From Halobacillus litoralis (GTDB lineage: Bacteria; Bacillota; Bacilli; Bacillales; Halobacillaceae): 64,000 nucleotides of DNA. Within the stretch, counting starts at the first letter, position 1; every line of letters starts with the position of its first letter. The translations under genes were made by a program, and so were the position numbers. The stretch spans positions 248,001 through 312,000 of the forward strand of contig NZ_WMEW01000002.1 of NCBI RefSeq assembly GCF_009856355.1, given 5' to 3'. The notes beneath the pieces are model-generated. The model was not told the DNA's origin. It worked only from the letters and a program-made list of their open reading frames with translations, and searched no databases. Positions 27,349 to 35,792 of this stretch are shown piece after piece.

Positions 27349-27375
27349 AATAAGACCCGGGGTACGGGTCTTATT
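27349..27375 (-). terminator. phoH terminator
   Basis: AATAAGACCCG pairs with CGGGTCTTATT around a 4-nt loop, followed by TCTTTTT on the minus strand. The left arm contains the phoH stop codon. It separates phoH from ybeY-dgkA. Confidence 0.88.
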
Positions 27376-28333
27376 GTTTATCATTTTCGTAAGCGTCAAT
27401 GATTCTCTGTACAAGCGGGTGGCGCACAACGTCCGACTGATCGAGTTTAATGAATGATGCGCCTTTGATGGATCCGAGCTTCTCTTCAGCGACACGCAGG
27501 CCGGACTTCACCCCTTTGGGCAGATCGACCTGTGTAATGTCCCCGGTAATGATCATCTTCGATCCAAACCCAAGACGGGTCAGGAACATCTTCATCTGTT
27601 CAGGAGTGGTATTCTGCGCTTCATCCAGAATAGCAAAAGCGTCATCCAGCGTGCGGCCTCTCATATAAGCCAGCGGCGCAATTTCAATGGTTCCACGGTC
27701 GATAAGTCTTGCGGTATGCTCGGCTCCGAAGACGTCGTGGAGCGAATCGTACAGCGGCCGCAGGTAAGGGTCCACTTTCTCTTTCAGATCTCCAGGCAGG
27801 AACCCGAGGCTTTCCCCGGCTTCAACAGCAGGCCTTGTCAAAATGATCCTTTTTACATCCCCATTTTTCAGGGCATTGACGGCCATAATAACAGCTAAGT
27901 ATGTTTTTCCGGTTCCGGCAGGGCCGATGCCGAATACAAGATCATGGTTTTTTATTGCAGCAATATAATTCCGCTGCCCGAGCGTTTTCACCCGGATCGA
28001 CTTACCTTTAGAGTTTTTCGTGATTTCATCTTCAAACAGTGCTTCAAATTGATTGATTTTTCCTTTTTTAGCCAGTTCTACGGCGTAGACGATATCGCGC
28101 TCCGTCACGGACAGTCCTTTGCGGATAAGAGCCAGGACACTCATGAGGATATCCTCGACTAATTGAACATGCTCCGCCTGTCCGGAAACCCGGACCTGAC
28201 CGCCGCGGGAAATGATGGTCACCTGCAGCTGTTCTTCAATTTGTTTTAAATTACGGTCCTCTGTCCCGAACAGGGCCAGAGTTTCTGTTGTATTATCCAA
28301 TTGGATGTCGATTGTTTTCAACTCTTCCGGCAT
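27371..28333 (-). CDS. phoH: PhoH family ATPase
   Basis: Cytoplasmic P-loop ATPase of the PhoH/YbeZ type, linked to RNA metabolism with YbeY. 320 residues: an N-terminal KH-like part (to about 100), then the ATPase with Walker A GPAGTGKTYLA near residue 137 and Walker B FAILDEAQNTT near 230, and ITGDITQVDLP near 265. AAGGAG with 7 nt spacing selects the ATG at 28333. The preceding yqfD ends 3 nt before, so it is the third gene of the yqfC-yqfD-phoH operon. Confidence 0.95.
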   Translation of the reverse strand: MPEELKTIDIQLDNTTETLALFGTEDRNLKQIEEQLQVTIISRGGQVRVSGQAEHVQLVEDILMSVLALIRKGLSVTERDIVYAVELAKKGKINQFEALFEDEITKNSKGKSIRVKTLGQRNYIAAIKNHDLVFGIGPAGTGKTYLAVIMAVNALKNGDVKRIILTRPAVEAGESLGFLPGDLKEKVDPYLRPLYDSLHDVFGAEHTARLIDRGTIEIAPLAYMRGRTLDDAFAILDEAQNTTPEQMKMFLTRLGFGSKMIITGDITQVDLPKGVKSGLRVAEEKLGSIKGASFIKLDQSDVVRHPLVQRIIDAYENDKQ

Positions 28334-28335
28334 AC

Positions 28336-29517
28336 TCAATCTCCTTGACTAATATACTTGGTCTCTGCAATGTCTTCATAAACTTTGTACAATAGGATTA
28401 ATTTTACTTTACCATGCTCCTCACTGAGGTGCAAAACTTTTTCGTCCTTGATTTCTGCTCCTGGTTCAAGCTCCTGCAGCAGGCTCTGTCCCGCCGCCTT
28501 CCGTCCTATCTTCTCTATTTCTTTCCGGGATGATTCCATCGCTCCGGTATCAATCGCAAAATGGTCCACACGCTTCATGTTCAAAGGGAGCGGATATGAA
28601 AAGACCTTCCAATCTGTTGTGACATTTTCATCCCTGTAGCTCCCCTCATTTCCGCGCCACCACCCCCACAACGGAATCGACCAGCTTCCTATTTTCAAGT
28701 GGTACTCGGCCTCCACAGTCCCGTCGGTCAGGGTTAAAATCTGCTGTAGAGGAAGCTCCTGCTCCACACGATACCACGTCTCGGCTGTTACATGCCCTTC
28801 TGTGTGTACAAAAACCTCCCCCTCTTCGACGAGTTCGCCTGTGGCGAGAACCTGGCCCTTCTTAACCACGTCGTAAACGGAAACCAGCGGCCGCCCTTTT
28901 TTTATGAAGGTCTGCACAATCATCCCTTTCTTCGACGCAATGAGATCGGAAGGCCGGGTGTCCTGATTTGTATCGTGCCTTATTTTTTTAACGCCGTACA
29001 AATGATAGCTTGTCCCCTGCTTTTTCACCCCGATCCATAAAAGGTCCGGTATATCCTCCAAAAGCTTCTGCTGAATATCATTCGGGTCCTTCATGCCGAT
29101 GGTCAAACGGCCCGGGGAAACCCCGTAGCTGGTCAGCTTCTTTTCCACAGCTGCTTCTAATTCCGGAGTCAGCCCCTCCACCTTAATGGACCACAAGGTA
29201 TTCGCCGCCAGAAAGATGAGTACAAGCGCAGCCAGAAAAGCAGCTGCCACAGAGAGCCTCCTCATCATGAGCTTGTATAAAAAAGGAACACCCTTCCCTT
29301 CTTTAATGGTCAAACGGCATTTGTATTTCCTACGCAGCGAACGCAGGGTTTTCCAATCCTTCAAACGAATGGAGAAGCGGACGGTCGTTTCGTCCAGGCG
29401 CCTGAGGCCGGTAATTCGACACCCCCGACGCGTACACGCTTGTAAAAAAGGTTCCAATAACGGACCGGACGCCTCGATGGTTAACACACCTTCAAAATAT
29501 CCTCGCTGGTCTCCCAT
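28336..29517 (-). CDS. yqfD: sporulation protein YqfD
   Basis: Mother-cell sporulation membrane protein related to stage IV functions; 393 residues versus 398 in B. subtilis. A soluble N-terminal part (1-88) is followed by one transmembrane helix (about 89-110, LSVAAAFLAALVLIFLAAN), then a large extracytoplasmic domain with repeats of beta structure (IKVEGLTPELEAAVEKKL, POTRA-like). The ATG at 29517 lies 9 nt after AGGAGG. The gene overlaps neither neighbour but is only 2 nt from phoH and 5 nt from yqfC. Confidence 0.93.
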   Translation of the reverse strand: MGDQRGYFEGVLTIEASGPLLEPFLQACTRRGCRITGLRRLDETTVRFSIRLKDWKTLRSLRRKYKCRLTIKEGKGVPFLYKLMMRRLSVAAAFLAALVLIFLAANTLWSIKVEGLTPELEAAVEKKLTSYGVSPGRLTIGMKDPNDIQQKLLEDIPDLLWIGVKKQGTSYHLYGVKKIRHDTNQDTRPSDLIASKKGMIVQTFIKKGRPLVSVYDVVKKGQVLATGELVEEGEVFVHTEGHVTAETWYRVEQELPLQQILTLTDGTVEAEYHLKIGSWSIPLWGWWRGNEGSYRDENVTTDWKVFSYPLPLNMKRVDHFAIDTGAMESSRKEIEKIGRKAAGQSLLQELEPGAEIKDEKVLHLSEEHGKVKLILLYKVYEDIAETKYISQGD

Positions 29518-29522
29518 ACGAC

Positions 29523-29816
29523 TCACCCTCCTTTCGAATCAGGGAAAAACTCGACGGATTTCAACTCTCCTTCCAGGAGAAGTTCTTCTTTGAGCATCAT
29601 TTTCACACCAAGGTCTCTGCCGACAATCCGGACCTGGCCCTTTTTGTATTGAATGCGTACTTCTTCCTCTGAAAAATGCAGGAGGCCGGTATGATTTTCT
29701 ATGTAGACGTGTATGGAGCCGATCGTAGTGATTCGTGGTAAATCCAGCATCACATCAGCCGGAAGGTCAAAATAACGGCCGATCCATGTTCTAATCTGCT
29801 GCTGCCATTTTGGCAT
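29523..29816 (-). CDS. yqfC: sporulation protein YqfC
   Basis: A 97-residue sporulation protein of the YabP/YqfC family, thought to act in spore cortex or coat assembly in the mother cell. Conserved features: LPADVMLDLPRITTIGS near residue 17 and the beta-rich HTGLLHFSEEEVRI region. GGGGGG precedes the ATG at 29816. Followed 5 nt later by yqfD, as in B. subtilis, where the pair is sigma-E controlled; no clear sigma-E box could be placed here. Confidence 0.93.
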   Translation of the reverse strand: MPKWQQQIRTWIGRYFDLPADVMLDLPRITTIGSIHVYIENHTGLLHFSEEEVRIQYKKGQVRIVGRDLGVKMMLKEELLLEGELKSVEFFPDSKGG

Positions 29817-29849
29817 ACGGCGCCCCCCCTTCTTTTCATTTATACGAAA

Positions 29850-29883
29850 AACGCCCGAATTGTATCACTACAATTCGGGCGTT
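29850..29883 (-). terminator. terminator of the nfeD-floA operon
   Basis: 15-bp perfect arms AACGCCCGAATTGTA (29850-29864) and complement (29869-29883) with a 4-nt TCAC loop, then TTTCGT on the minus strand, 3 nt past the stop of the last gene. Confidence 0.93.
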
Positions 29884-29886
29884 CGT

Positions 29887-30423
29887 TTATCTTTTTCGGG
29901 GATGCGAGCGGTGCGGCTTGTGCGCACGCGGCGGTCCAAGAATCTCAGCCATCACGATTCCTTCGGCCAGTTTTTTCTTATCCCACTTCCGTGCCTGCTC
30001 TACCAGAGGGCCGTCCGTCGTTAACGGAGGGGCCTTTGTCGAGGCTTTCCGGCCTGCCGGAGGATTTTCCTCCATTGGGCTGGATTTCTCTGCGTTATAA
30101 ACCGGAGAATCCGTTATCGTACGGTCTCTGTTGTATCCAGAAGCATCAGATCTTGATTTTTCCGCTATTTCTTCCAGACGCTTCTGCTTTTCCTCATAAT
30201 ACTCGCGGAGACGTCCTCCCCGGTCCTCCTGACCCTCTTGTTCCTGCTGCTGCGGTTCCCCCTGGGACTTATTTGGATACGGACGGGGCGCCGTTTGTTT
30301 TTTCGGAGCTCCCGACTTTTGATCCTTCTCTTTTGACATCCCGCTGAACCAGCTGATAATTCCACCGATAATCGCAGCGACGATGACAAAATTACTGAAT
30401 ATCAATTCAATAAGATCTGCCAT
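29887..30423 (-). CDS. YqfB-position single-pass membrane protein
   Basis: A 178-residue protein of unknown function, third in the nfeD-floA operon. One N-terminal transmembrane helix (about residues 8-25, IFSNFVIVAAIIGGIISWF), followed by a long hydrophilic, Gln-, Pro- and charge-rich tail that looks disordered, including a coiled-coil-like EYYEEKQKRLEEIAEKS stretch near 75. B. subtilis has yqfB in this position; I assign it by place and layout, not by sequence. AAAGGAG precedes the ATG at 30423. Confidence 0.7.
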   Translation of the reverse strand: MADLIELIFSNFVIVAAIIGGIISWFSGMSKEKDQKSGAPKKQTAPRPYPNKSQGEPQQQEQEGQEDRGGRLREYYEEKQKRLEEIAEKSRSDASGYNRDRTITDSPVYNAEKSSPMEENPPAGRKASTKAPPLTTDGPLVEQARKWDKKKLAEGIVMAEILGPPRAHKPHRSHPRKR

Positions 30424-30451
30424 ATGCATGCTCCTTTAAGTCAGCGAGGAT

Positions 30452-31441
30452 TTACTTATCTTCTTCGGTTTCTTCATCTGACGTGCGGCCGAGCGTATTT
30501 CTCATATCCGTATCAGCATTGATGTTCTGATAGTTCATGTAGTCCATGACACCCATTTTCCCGGAACGAAGAGCTTCAGCAAGTGCTTGAGGCACCTGTG
30601 CTTCTGCTTCCACAACTTTCGCCTGCATCTCTTGGACACGTGCACGCATTTCCTGCTCCTGGGCAATGGCCATCGCACGACGTTCTTCTGCTTTCGCCTG
30701 AGCGATGTTTTTGTCCGCTTCCGCCTGGTCTGTCTGCAGGATCGCTCCGATGTTCTTACCGATATCAATATCAGCAATATCAATCGAAAGGATTTCAAAA
30801 GCTGTCCCTGCATCCAGCCCTTTGCTCAATACGTTTTGAGAGATGCGGTCCGGGTTTTCCAGTACTTTATTGTGATTTTCACTGGACCCTATGGTGGATA
30901 CAATTCCTTCACCGACACGGGCGATGACGGTATCTTCACCAGCACCACCGACAAGACGGTCGATATTGGCACGAACGGTGATACGGGCTTTGGCCTTCAC
31001 TTCAATCCCGTCCATGGCCACACCAGCGATAAACGGTGTTTCAATAACCTTGGGATTGACGCTCATCTGTACGGCTTCCAGCACGTCACGGCCGGCGAGA
31101 TCGATCGCGGCACAGCGTTCAAAGCTCAGTTCAATGTTCGCACGCTGAGCTGCAATCAGCGCATTGACCACGCGGTCCACGTTACCACCCGCGAGGTAGT
31201 GGCTTTCCAACTGGTTGGTGTTGACGTTCACACCTGCTTTATGGGCTTTAATCAGTGGATTAATAACCCGGGAAGGAATAACCCTTCTCAATCTCATTCC
31301 TACAAGTGTGAAGATGTTGATTTTAACGCCGGCAGCCAGGGCACTGATCCATAGCATAACCGGGATAAATGTGAAGAGCACAGCCAGTACGATAATAATG
31401 ATACCGATAATAATAATCGGCATGAGTTCCTGCAATGTCAC
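30452..31441 (-). CDS. floA: flotillin-like protein FloA
   Basis: Scaffold of functional membrane microdomains that organises membrane fluidity and protein complexes. 329 residues: an N-terminal hydrophobic hairpin (about 5-45), an SPFH/PHB-like domain, then the heptad-rich helical domain with EARA-type repeats ([17 protein letters not shown] near 232-260). It starts with GTG at 31441, overlapping the nfeD stop as GTGA. Same operon as the long NfeD upstream, under a sigma-W promoter, as in B. subtilis yqeZ-floA-yqfB. Confidence 0.97.
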   Translation of the reverse strand: MTLQELMPIIIIGIIIIVLAVLFTFIPVMLWISALAAGVKINIFTLVGMRLRRVIPSRVINPLIKAHKAGVNVNTNQLESHYLAGGNVDRVVNALIAAQRANIELSFERCAAIDLAGRDVLEAVQMSVNPKVIETPFIAGVAMDGIEVKAKARITVRANIDRLVGGAGEDTVIARVGEGIVSTIGSSENHNKVLENPDRISQNVLSKGLDAGTAFEILSIDIADIDIGKNIGAILQTDQAEADKNIAQAKAEERRAMAIAQEQEMRARVQEMQAKVVEAEAQVPQALAEALRSGKMGVMDYMNYQNINADTDMRNTLGRTSDEETEEDK

Positions 31442-32784
31442 GTTGTTTCCTCCTCTTTTTTCAGCTCCCGGACCACAATCCGGGATCCTTCTGTCTTCAT
31501 AATTTTCACTTTCTGGTTCACTCCGATAAAGACACCTTCAGTAACGACATCCAGCCGTTCCCCATTAAATTCAGCCGTTCCAGACGGTCGCAGCGGCGTC
31601 ACAGCCGTCCCTTCCAGACCAATCAGGTCCAGGCGGCTGACGGAAGAAACATACCCCTGCTCTGATGAGGTGGAATCATTCAAGATGATATGCCGGAAGA
31701 AGCCTCGTTCAAGCCCCATGGTCTTAAACAGGATCACGGAAACAATCACGGTAACCAGAAGGGCTATACCGATACTCATCGCCATATGTCCCATATCCGC
31801 GGAAGAAAGCATCAGGGAAAAGACAATGGCTGCGACCCCTGCAATGCCGGCAATTCCACCAGGGAGAAAGAATTCAGCCACGATAAGGCCAATCCCCAGC
31901 ACGAGTAAAATGATCGCCTCATATCCAGCCAGGCCGGCAACAATATGACCATAGAAGAACAGCACAAGAGCTGTAACCCCCATCGTTCCCGGTAAACCGA
32001 ACCCTGGTGAATAAAGTTCCACCACAAGACCGAGACTGGCCACTGATAATAATATCGGAATGACAACAGGATCTGTTAGGAATCGGGCGACATTTTCTGA
32101 TAGAGTCGGGTTCTGCTCCACCACTTCCGCTCCGGACAAACGAAGCTCATTTAGTAATTCGTTTCGGTCTTCGACAATTCCTTCTGCGTAGCCGACTTCC
32201 TCCGCCTCACCAGGACCCAGTGTAAGAAATTCTCCCTCAGGAGCCCCGTAATCCGGAAGGTCGATGTCCGCATCAGCCATCGCACGCGCATAGAGAGGAT
32301 CCCTTCCATTTGTCTCTGCTGCGGCTGCCATGGAGGAGATCCAGGCAGACTGCGCCTTTTTGTCAGCCGCTGTCCCATCTGAATTGATCACTCCGGAAGC
32401 CCCCATCGTCGCCTGCGGCTTCATGTATATGTTATCGGCATTTAAGGCGATGTAGGAACCAGCCGAATAGGCCCGGCTCGTTACAAACGCTGTGTTAGGT
32501 ATATCAAGATCCTGAAAAATTTCTCCAATCTCTCCGGCCGCATCTACACGGCCTCCCGGGGTATCCACTTCAAAAATAATGTGATCCACACCATTTTCCT
32601 TGGCTTCCTCTGTCGTCCTTTTGAGAAAAGCGGCCATCCCACGTTCCACCGTATCCTCCACCGGAATCACGTAGACGGTTTCTCCTTCCCCTTCTGCTTG
32701 AGCAAAATCAAAACTGAGCATCAGGGATGCTGCGCCAAGAATAAACACGGCCAGCCACAAACGCAGACGCAAAGTACGTATCAT
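31438..32784 (-). CDS. NfeD membrane-bound serine protease (YqeZ)
   Basis: Long-form NfeD, 448 residues, partner of FloA. Signal peptide (1-32, ending in AQAE), then an extracytoplasmic ClpP-class protease domain with EVDTPGG near 78, catalytic Ser in SAGSYIA near 112 and the likely Lys in the following ADKKAQSAW segment; four to five transmembrane helices from about 235 to 365; and the C-terminal OB domain (380-445, [17 protein letters not shown]). The ATG at 32784 follows GAGGGGGGTGAT; an upstream extension to 32946 has no ribosome site. Confidence 0.95.
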   Translation of the reverse strand: MIRTLRLRLWLAVFILGAASLMLSFDFAQAEGEGETVYVIPVEDTVERGMAAFLKRTTEEAKENGVDHIIFEVDTPGGRVDAAGEIGEIFQDLDIPNTAFVTSRAYSAGSYIALNADNIYMKPQATMGASGVINSDGTAADKKAQSAWISSMAAAAETNGRDPLYARAMADADIDLPDYGAPEGEFLTLGPGEAEEVGYAEGIVEDRNELLNELRLSGAEVVEQNPTLSENVARFLTDPVVIPILLSVASLGLVVELYSPGFGLPGTMGVTALVLFFYGHIVAGLAGYEAIILLVLGIGLIVAEFFLPGGIAGIAGVAAIVFSLMLSSADMGHMAMSIGIALLVTVIVSVILFKTMGLERGFFRHIILNDSTSSEQGYVSSVSRLDLIGLEGTAVTPLRPSGTAEFNGERLDVVTEGVFIGVNQKVKIMKTEGSRIVVRELKKEEETT

Positions 32785-32828
32785 CAAACAATCACCCCCC
32801 TCTTTTATCTTACCCTCCGTATACTTCC

Positions 32829-32856
32829 TATACGAACGACAAAACAAAAAGTTTCG
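32829..32856 (-). promoter_or_regulatory. sigma-W-type promoter of nfeD-floA
   Basis: On the minus strand CGAAAC (32851-32856), 16 nt, CGTATA (32829-32834), 45 nt upstream of the start. Shares TTTGTCGTTCGTA with the promoter of the short nfeD at 6.2 kb. The homologous B. subtilis operon is a known sigma-W target. Confidence 0.85.
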
Positions 32857-32863
32857 TTTAAAA

Positions 32864-32898
32864 ATAAAAAGGCCTCTCTTTCTACAGAGAGGCCTTTT
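32864..32898 (-). terminator. rpsU-yqeY terminator
   Basis: AAAAAGGCCTCTCT (32866-32879) pairs with 32886-32898 around a short loop, then TTTTTATTTTT on the minus strand. It insulates the sigma-W promoter from upstream readthrough. Confidence 0.92.
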
Positions 32899-32902
32899 AT
32901 AT

Positions 32903-33349
32903 TTACGATAATTGCTGAAGAACGAACTTATTGACCTGTGAACCATCAGCTCTGCCTTTTACTTTAGGCATGATGGCACTCATCACCTTGCCCATGTCGC
33001 TTTTGGAAGCAGCTCCTACTTCCTCAATTGTTTCATTGACAATCTGTTCAAGTTCTTCATCAGTCAGCTGTTTCGGCATATACACTTGTAAAATCTCAAT
33101 TTCACGCTCGAGTCCTTCTACAAGATCGTCACGTCCAGCTTCTTTGAATTCATGGAGGGAATCATTTCTCTGTTTTACCTCACGAGATAAAACAGTCAAT
33201 GCTTCTTCTTCAGATAATGAGTCTTTACCCAATTTAATTGCTTCATTTTGCATAGAAGCACGAACCATACGGATCGTGGATAATTTTTCTTTATCCCGTG
33301 CCTTCATGGCTGTTTTCATGTCCTGGGTCAGACGGTCAGTGATCGTCAT
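32903..33349 (-). CDS. yqeY: YqeY / GatB-like domain protein
   Basis: A 148-residue helical protein of the YqeY family, related to the tRNA-binding tail domain of the GatB amidotransferase subunit; its cellular job is unknown. The order of a helical bundle ([19 protein letters not shown] at the start) and the C-terminal [19 protein letters not shown] motif are diagnostic. GAGGGTG precedes the ATG at 33349. Cotranscribed with rpsU, 20 nt upstream. Confidence 0.93.
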   Translation of the reverse strand: MTITDRLTQDMKTAMKARDKEKLSTIRMVRASMQNEAIKLGKDSLSEEEALTVLSREVKQRNDSLHEFKEAGRDDLVEGLEREIEILQVYMPKQLTDEELEQIVNETIEEVGAASKSDMGKVMSAIMPKVKGRADGSQVNKFVLQQLS

Positions 33350-33369
33350 CTATTCAACACCCTCTTTGA

Positions 33370-33543
33370 TTACTTACGCTTTCTAGCCGCCTCAGACTTT
33401 TTCTTACGGCGTACGCTAGGCTTATCGTAATATTCACGCTTACGATATTCCGCTAATGTACCACTCTTTGATACAGAACGCTTAAAGCGACGAAGAGCAT
33501 CTTCAAGAGACTCGTTTTTACGAACGCGAGTTGTATTTGACAT
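33370..33543 (-). CDS. rpsU: 30S ribosomal protein S21
   Basis: Small-subunit ribosomal protein, 57 residues, strongly basic, with the S21 signature [15 protein letters not shown] and the Arg/Lys-rich end [14 protein letters not shown]. The ATG at 33543 follows GGAGGGAGGG. An in-frame upstream extension to 33612 is not coding. The preceding leader has a sigma-A promoter and a small palindrome. Confidence 0.97.
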   Translation of the reverse strand: MSNTTRVRKNESLEDALRRFKRSVSKSGTLAEYRKREYYDKPSVRRKKKSEAARKRK

Positions 33544-33585
33544 GCTAATTTCCCTCCCTCCGAAGCAAACAAAACTGTTTCTCTT

Positions 33586-33603
33586 GTATGGGACCTCCCA
33601 TAC
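33586..33603 (-). promoter_or_regulatory. palindrome in rpsU leader
   Basis: Perfect 8-bp arms GTATGGGA and TCCCATAC separated by 2 nt, within the rpsU 5' leader 10-25 nt after the probable start site. Could be an RNA hairpin or a regulator site; no function is assigned. Confidence 0.35.
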
Positions 33604-33611
33604 CTTTGACA

Positions 33612-33640
33612 ATTATAGTATATGGTTTCAGGATGGTCAA
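33612..33640 (-). promoter_or_regulatory. rpsU promoter
   Basis: TTGACC (33635-33640), 17 nt, TATAAT (33612-33617) on the minus strand, about 70 nt upstream of rpsU. It overlaps the end of the flavin reductase gene. Confidence 0.88.
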
Positions 33641-34203
33641 CTTTTTTTATAAGATAAAGGGTCAATAAAGGACTGTTTTTTTATTTTTTCATCGAGCTTT
33701 ATGTACTCAGAACGCCCTAAATACAAAGGAATATGCAGGTTTTGAAAATCAGGAAGACCTTTTTCATTAAAAATTTCAGGAATATAGGAACAGGCGGTAA
33801 TGGTACCAGTCACCCAGTCATGATCACCAGTTGGAATCATCTGGTCCACCTCACACTCATACGTGAGATAGGCACTCTCTAAAACCGGACTGCCATTTTC
33901 TCCCCTTTTCCATTGCTGACCAAAGCTGGAGGCTTTATTTGTATCCATCCCGGAGATACTGCCTGCATACTGAATAAAGGCCGCCTCCTCATAGGGCAGG
34001 AAATGGATGGTGAATGCCCCCGACTGCTTGATCAGCTGATAGGTGTAACGTTCTCTCCCTACAGCTGCACCATACATGGGCGGATCCATAGATAAAAAGG
34101 AATGCCACCCGGCTGACATGAAATTTACCTCCCCCTCATATCCACTTCCGATCACCACCGCCATTCCTGGATAACTGTGCATTTTCAACGGTTGTTTTTC
34201 CAT
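33637..34203 (-). CDS. flavin reductase family protein
   Basis: A 188-residue FMN-binding split-barrel protein of the flavin reductase/DIM6 type. Family features: SAGWHSFLSMDPPMYGAAVGRERYT near residue 30-53 (the flavin-contacting SxxPP-like region) and GAFTIHFLP near 63, with an alpha/beta barrel to the end. Substrate and redox partner are unknown. The ATG at 34203 follows AGGGAGA. It is preceded by deoC's terminator and lies in the place where B. subtilis has mtaB-yqeW. Confidence 0.82.
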   Translation of the reverse strand: MEKQPLKMHSYPGMAVVIGSGYEGEVNFMSAGWHSFLSMDPPMYGAAVGRERYTYQLIKQSGAFTIHFLPYEEAAFIQYAGSISGMDTNKASSFGQQWKRGENGSPVLESAYLTYECEVDQMIPTGDHDWVTGTITACSYIPEIFNEKGLPDFQNLHIPLYLGRSEYIKLDEKIKKQSFIDPLSYKKS

Positions 34204-34247
34204 TGCATTCTCCCTTTTTTCTTTAGTTTACCAATGACGGAAGATAA

Positions 34248-34274
34248 AAAAAGCGGCCTCAATCGGCCGCTTTT
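34248..34274 (-). terminator. deoC terminator
   Basis: AAAGCGGCC (34250-34258) pairs with GGCCGCTTT (34265-34273) around a 6-nt loop, then T run on the minus strand, 7 nt past the deoC stop. Confidence 0.92.
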
Positions 34275-34280
34275 GACGTA

Positions 34281-34952
34281 TTAATAATCAGATGTTCCTT
34301 GTCCACCTGTAATAATCGCCTTACCAGAGCTTGCACCGATTCGTGTAGCGCCGGCTTCGATCATCGCTTTAGCTCCTTCATAATCACGGACACCACCGGA
34401 AGCCTTCACTCCCATGTCCGGTCCTACTGTTTTACGCATTAAGCTGATATCCTCCACGGTTGCTCCACCGCCGGAGAATCCAGTAGATGTTTTCACGTAG
34501 TCTGCGCCAGCGGCTTTCGCCAGTTCAGAAGCTTTCACTTTTTCTTCTTCTGTCAGAAGGGATGTTTCAATGATGACTTTCACAAGAGCTTTTCCTTCAG
34601 CTTCACGGACAACAGCTTGGATATCCTGCTGGACGTTATCAAAATGCCCGGATTTGAGCTCTCCGATGTTAATCACCATGTCCACTTCTGTGGCTCCTTT
34701 TTCAATGGCCTGCTTGGTTTCGAAAGCTTTTGTTTCTTTCGTAACCGCTCCAAGCGGGAATCCGATGACCGTGCACACTTTCACATCTGTATCCGCAAGC
34801 AGCTCAGCACAGTATTCAACCCAGTATGGATTGACACAGACAGAAATAAAGCCGTTTTCCTTGGCTTCCTCACAGATTTGTGTAATTTTCTCTTTCGGTG
34901 TATCTGGTTTCAATTGTGTATGATCAATCATTTTTGCAAGATTTTGTTCCAT
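34281..34952 (-). CDS. deoC: deoxyribose-phosphate aldolase
   Basis: Splits 2-deoxyribose-5-phosphate to glyceraldehyde-3-phosphate and acetaldehyde in deoxynucleoside catabolism. A 223-residue class I aldolase TIM barrel with the Schiff-base lysine in DYVKTSTGF near residue 155, IETSLL near 122 and KASGGVRDY near 184. AAAGGAG precedes the ATG at 34952. It stands alone here, without the nucleoside phosphorylase or transporter genes often found with deoC. Confidence 0.96.
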   Translation of the reverse strand: MEQNLAKMIDHTQLKPDTPKEKITQICEEAKENGFISVCVNPYWVEYCAELLADTDVKVCTVIGFPLGAVTKETKAFETKQAIEKGATEVDMVINIGELKSGHFDNVQQDIQAVVREAEGKALVKVIIETSLLTEEEKVKASELAKAAGADYVKTSTGFSGGGATVEDISLMRKTVGPDMGVKASGGVRDYEGAKAMIEAGATRIGASSGKAIITGGQGTSDY

Positions 34953-35039
34953 TTCAAGCGCTCCTTTATCATAGGTTGTACGTACCTCTTTGTTATCTTA
35001 GCATGAAAGCGGTTCGATTGCGAGAATAAATGGGATGGA

Positions 35040-35786
35040 TTATGCTTCCTCCAACACATAGGATAAAGCGGATAAAAAGTAAAGGGGAGCTGTTTCCATC
35101 CGCAGAATACGAGGCCCGAGCCGGATGGATAAAAAGCCGGCTTCCTTAAAGGCTTCCACCTCTTTGTCAGAAAATCCGCCTTCCGGACCGAAGATGACAG
35201 CGATGGAGTCGCCTGGACGAATAGCATGGAGAGCATCGGAAAACTTCCGGCGGGTCTCGCTCCTCGCTTCCTCTGCATGCGCAAAAAAGCACCAGTCATG
35301 GGTTTCTTTCAATCCTGTGATGTCCTTCAGTGAATGCAGACCGGATACAGAAGGGATGACTGTCCGCTCCGACTGTTCGCCTGCTTCCTTGGCAATCTTC
35401 TCCAGCCGCTGAATCTTTTTAGGGGCTTTTTTTCCATCCCATTTGGCAACAGACCGATCCGCCTGATAGGGAATAAAGGAAAACGCACCAAGCTCCGTGC
35501 CCTTCTGGACGATCTGCTCCAGCTTGTCCCCTTTACCCAGACCGGCAGCAATGGTCACTTTGACAGGCAGCTCACGATCTTCCTCAATCCAATGGATAAT
35601 CGAACATACAATCTCTTCGGAGAGGATGTCAATTTTACATACAGCAGGTCCATGGACAGGATGAACAGCAGTAAGCTGGTCTCCCTCTCCCATCCTCATC
35701 ACGCGGCTGATATGATGGACATCATCCCCTGTAATAGTTACCGACGTGTCACTCCAATACGGAGCGTCAATAAAATAACGCTGCAT
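35040..35786 (-). CDS. rsmE: 16S rRNA (uracil(1498)-N(3))-methyltransferase
   Basis: Methylates U1498 of 16S rRNA. 248 residues: a small N-terminal PUA-like domain (1-70) and a C-terminal SPOUT domain with the knotted SAM site VIFGPEGGFSDKEV near residue 196 and LGPRILRMETA near 219. It follows prmA by 6 nt, completing a ribosome-modification pair as in B. subtilis. Confidence 0.96.
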   Translation of the reverse strand: MQRYFIDAPYWSDTSVTITGDDVHHISRVMRMGEGDQLTAVHPVHGPAVCKIDILSEEIVCSIIHWIEEDRELPVKVTIAAGLGKGDKLEQIVQKGTELGAFSFIPYQADRSVAKWDGKKAPKKIQRLEKIAKEAGEQSERTVIPSVSGLHSLKDITGLKETHDWCFFAHAEEARSETRRKFSDALHAIRPGDSIAVIFGPEGGFSDKEVEAFKEAGFLSIRLGPRILRMETAPLYFLSALSYVLEEA

Positions 35787-35792
35787 AAGAGG

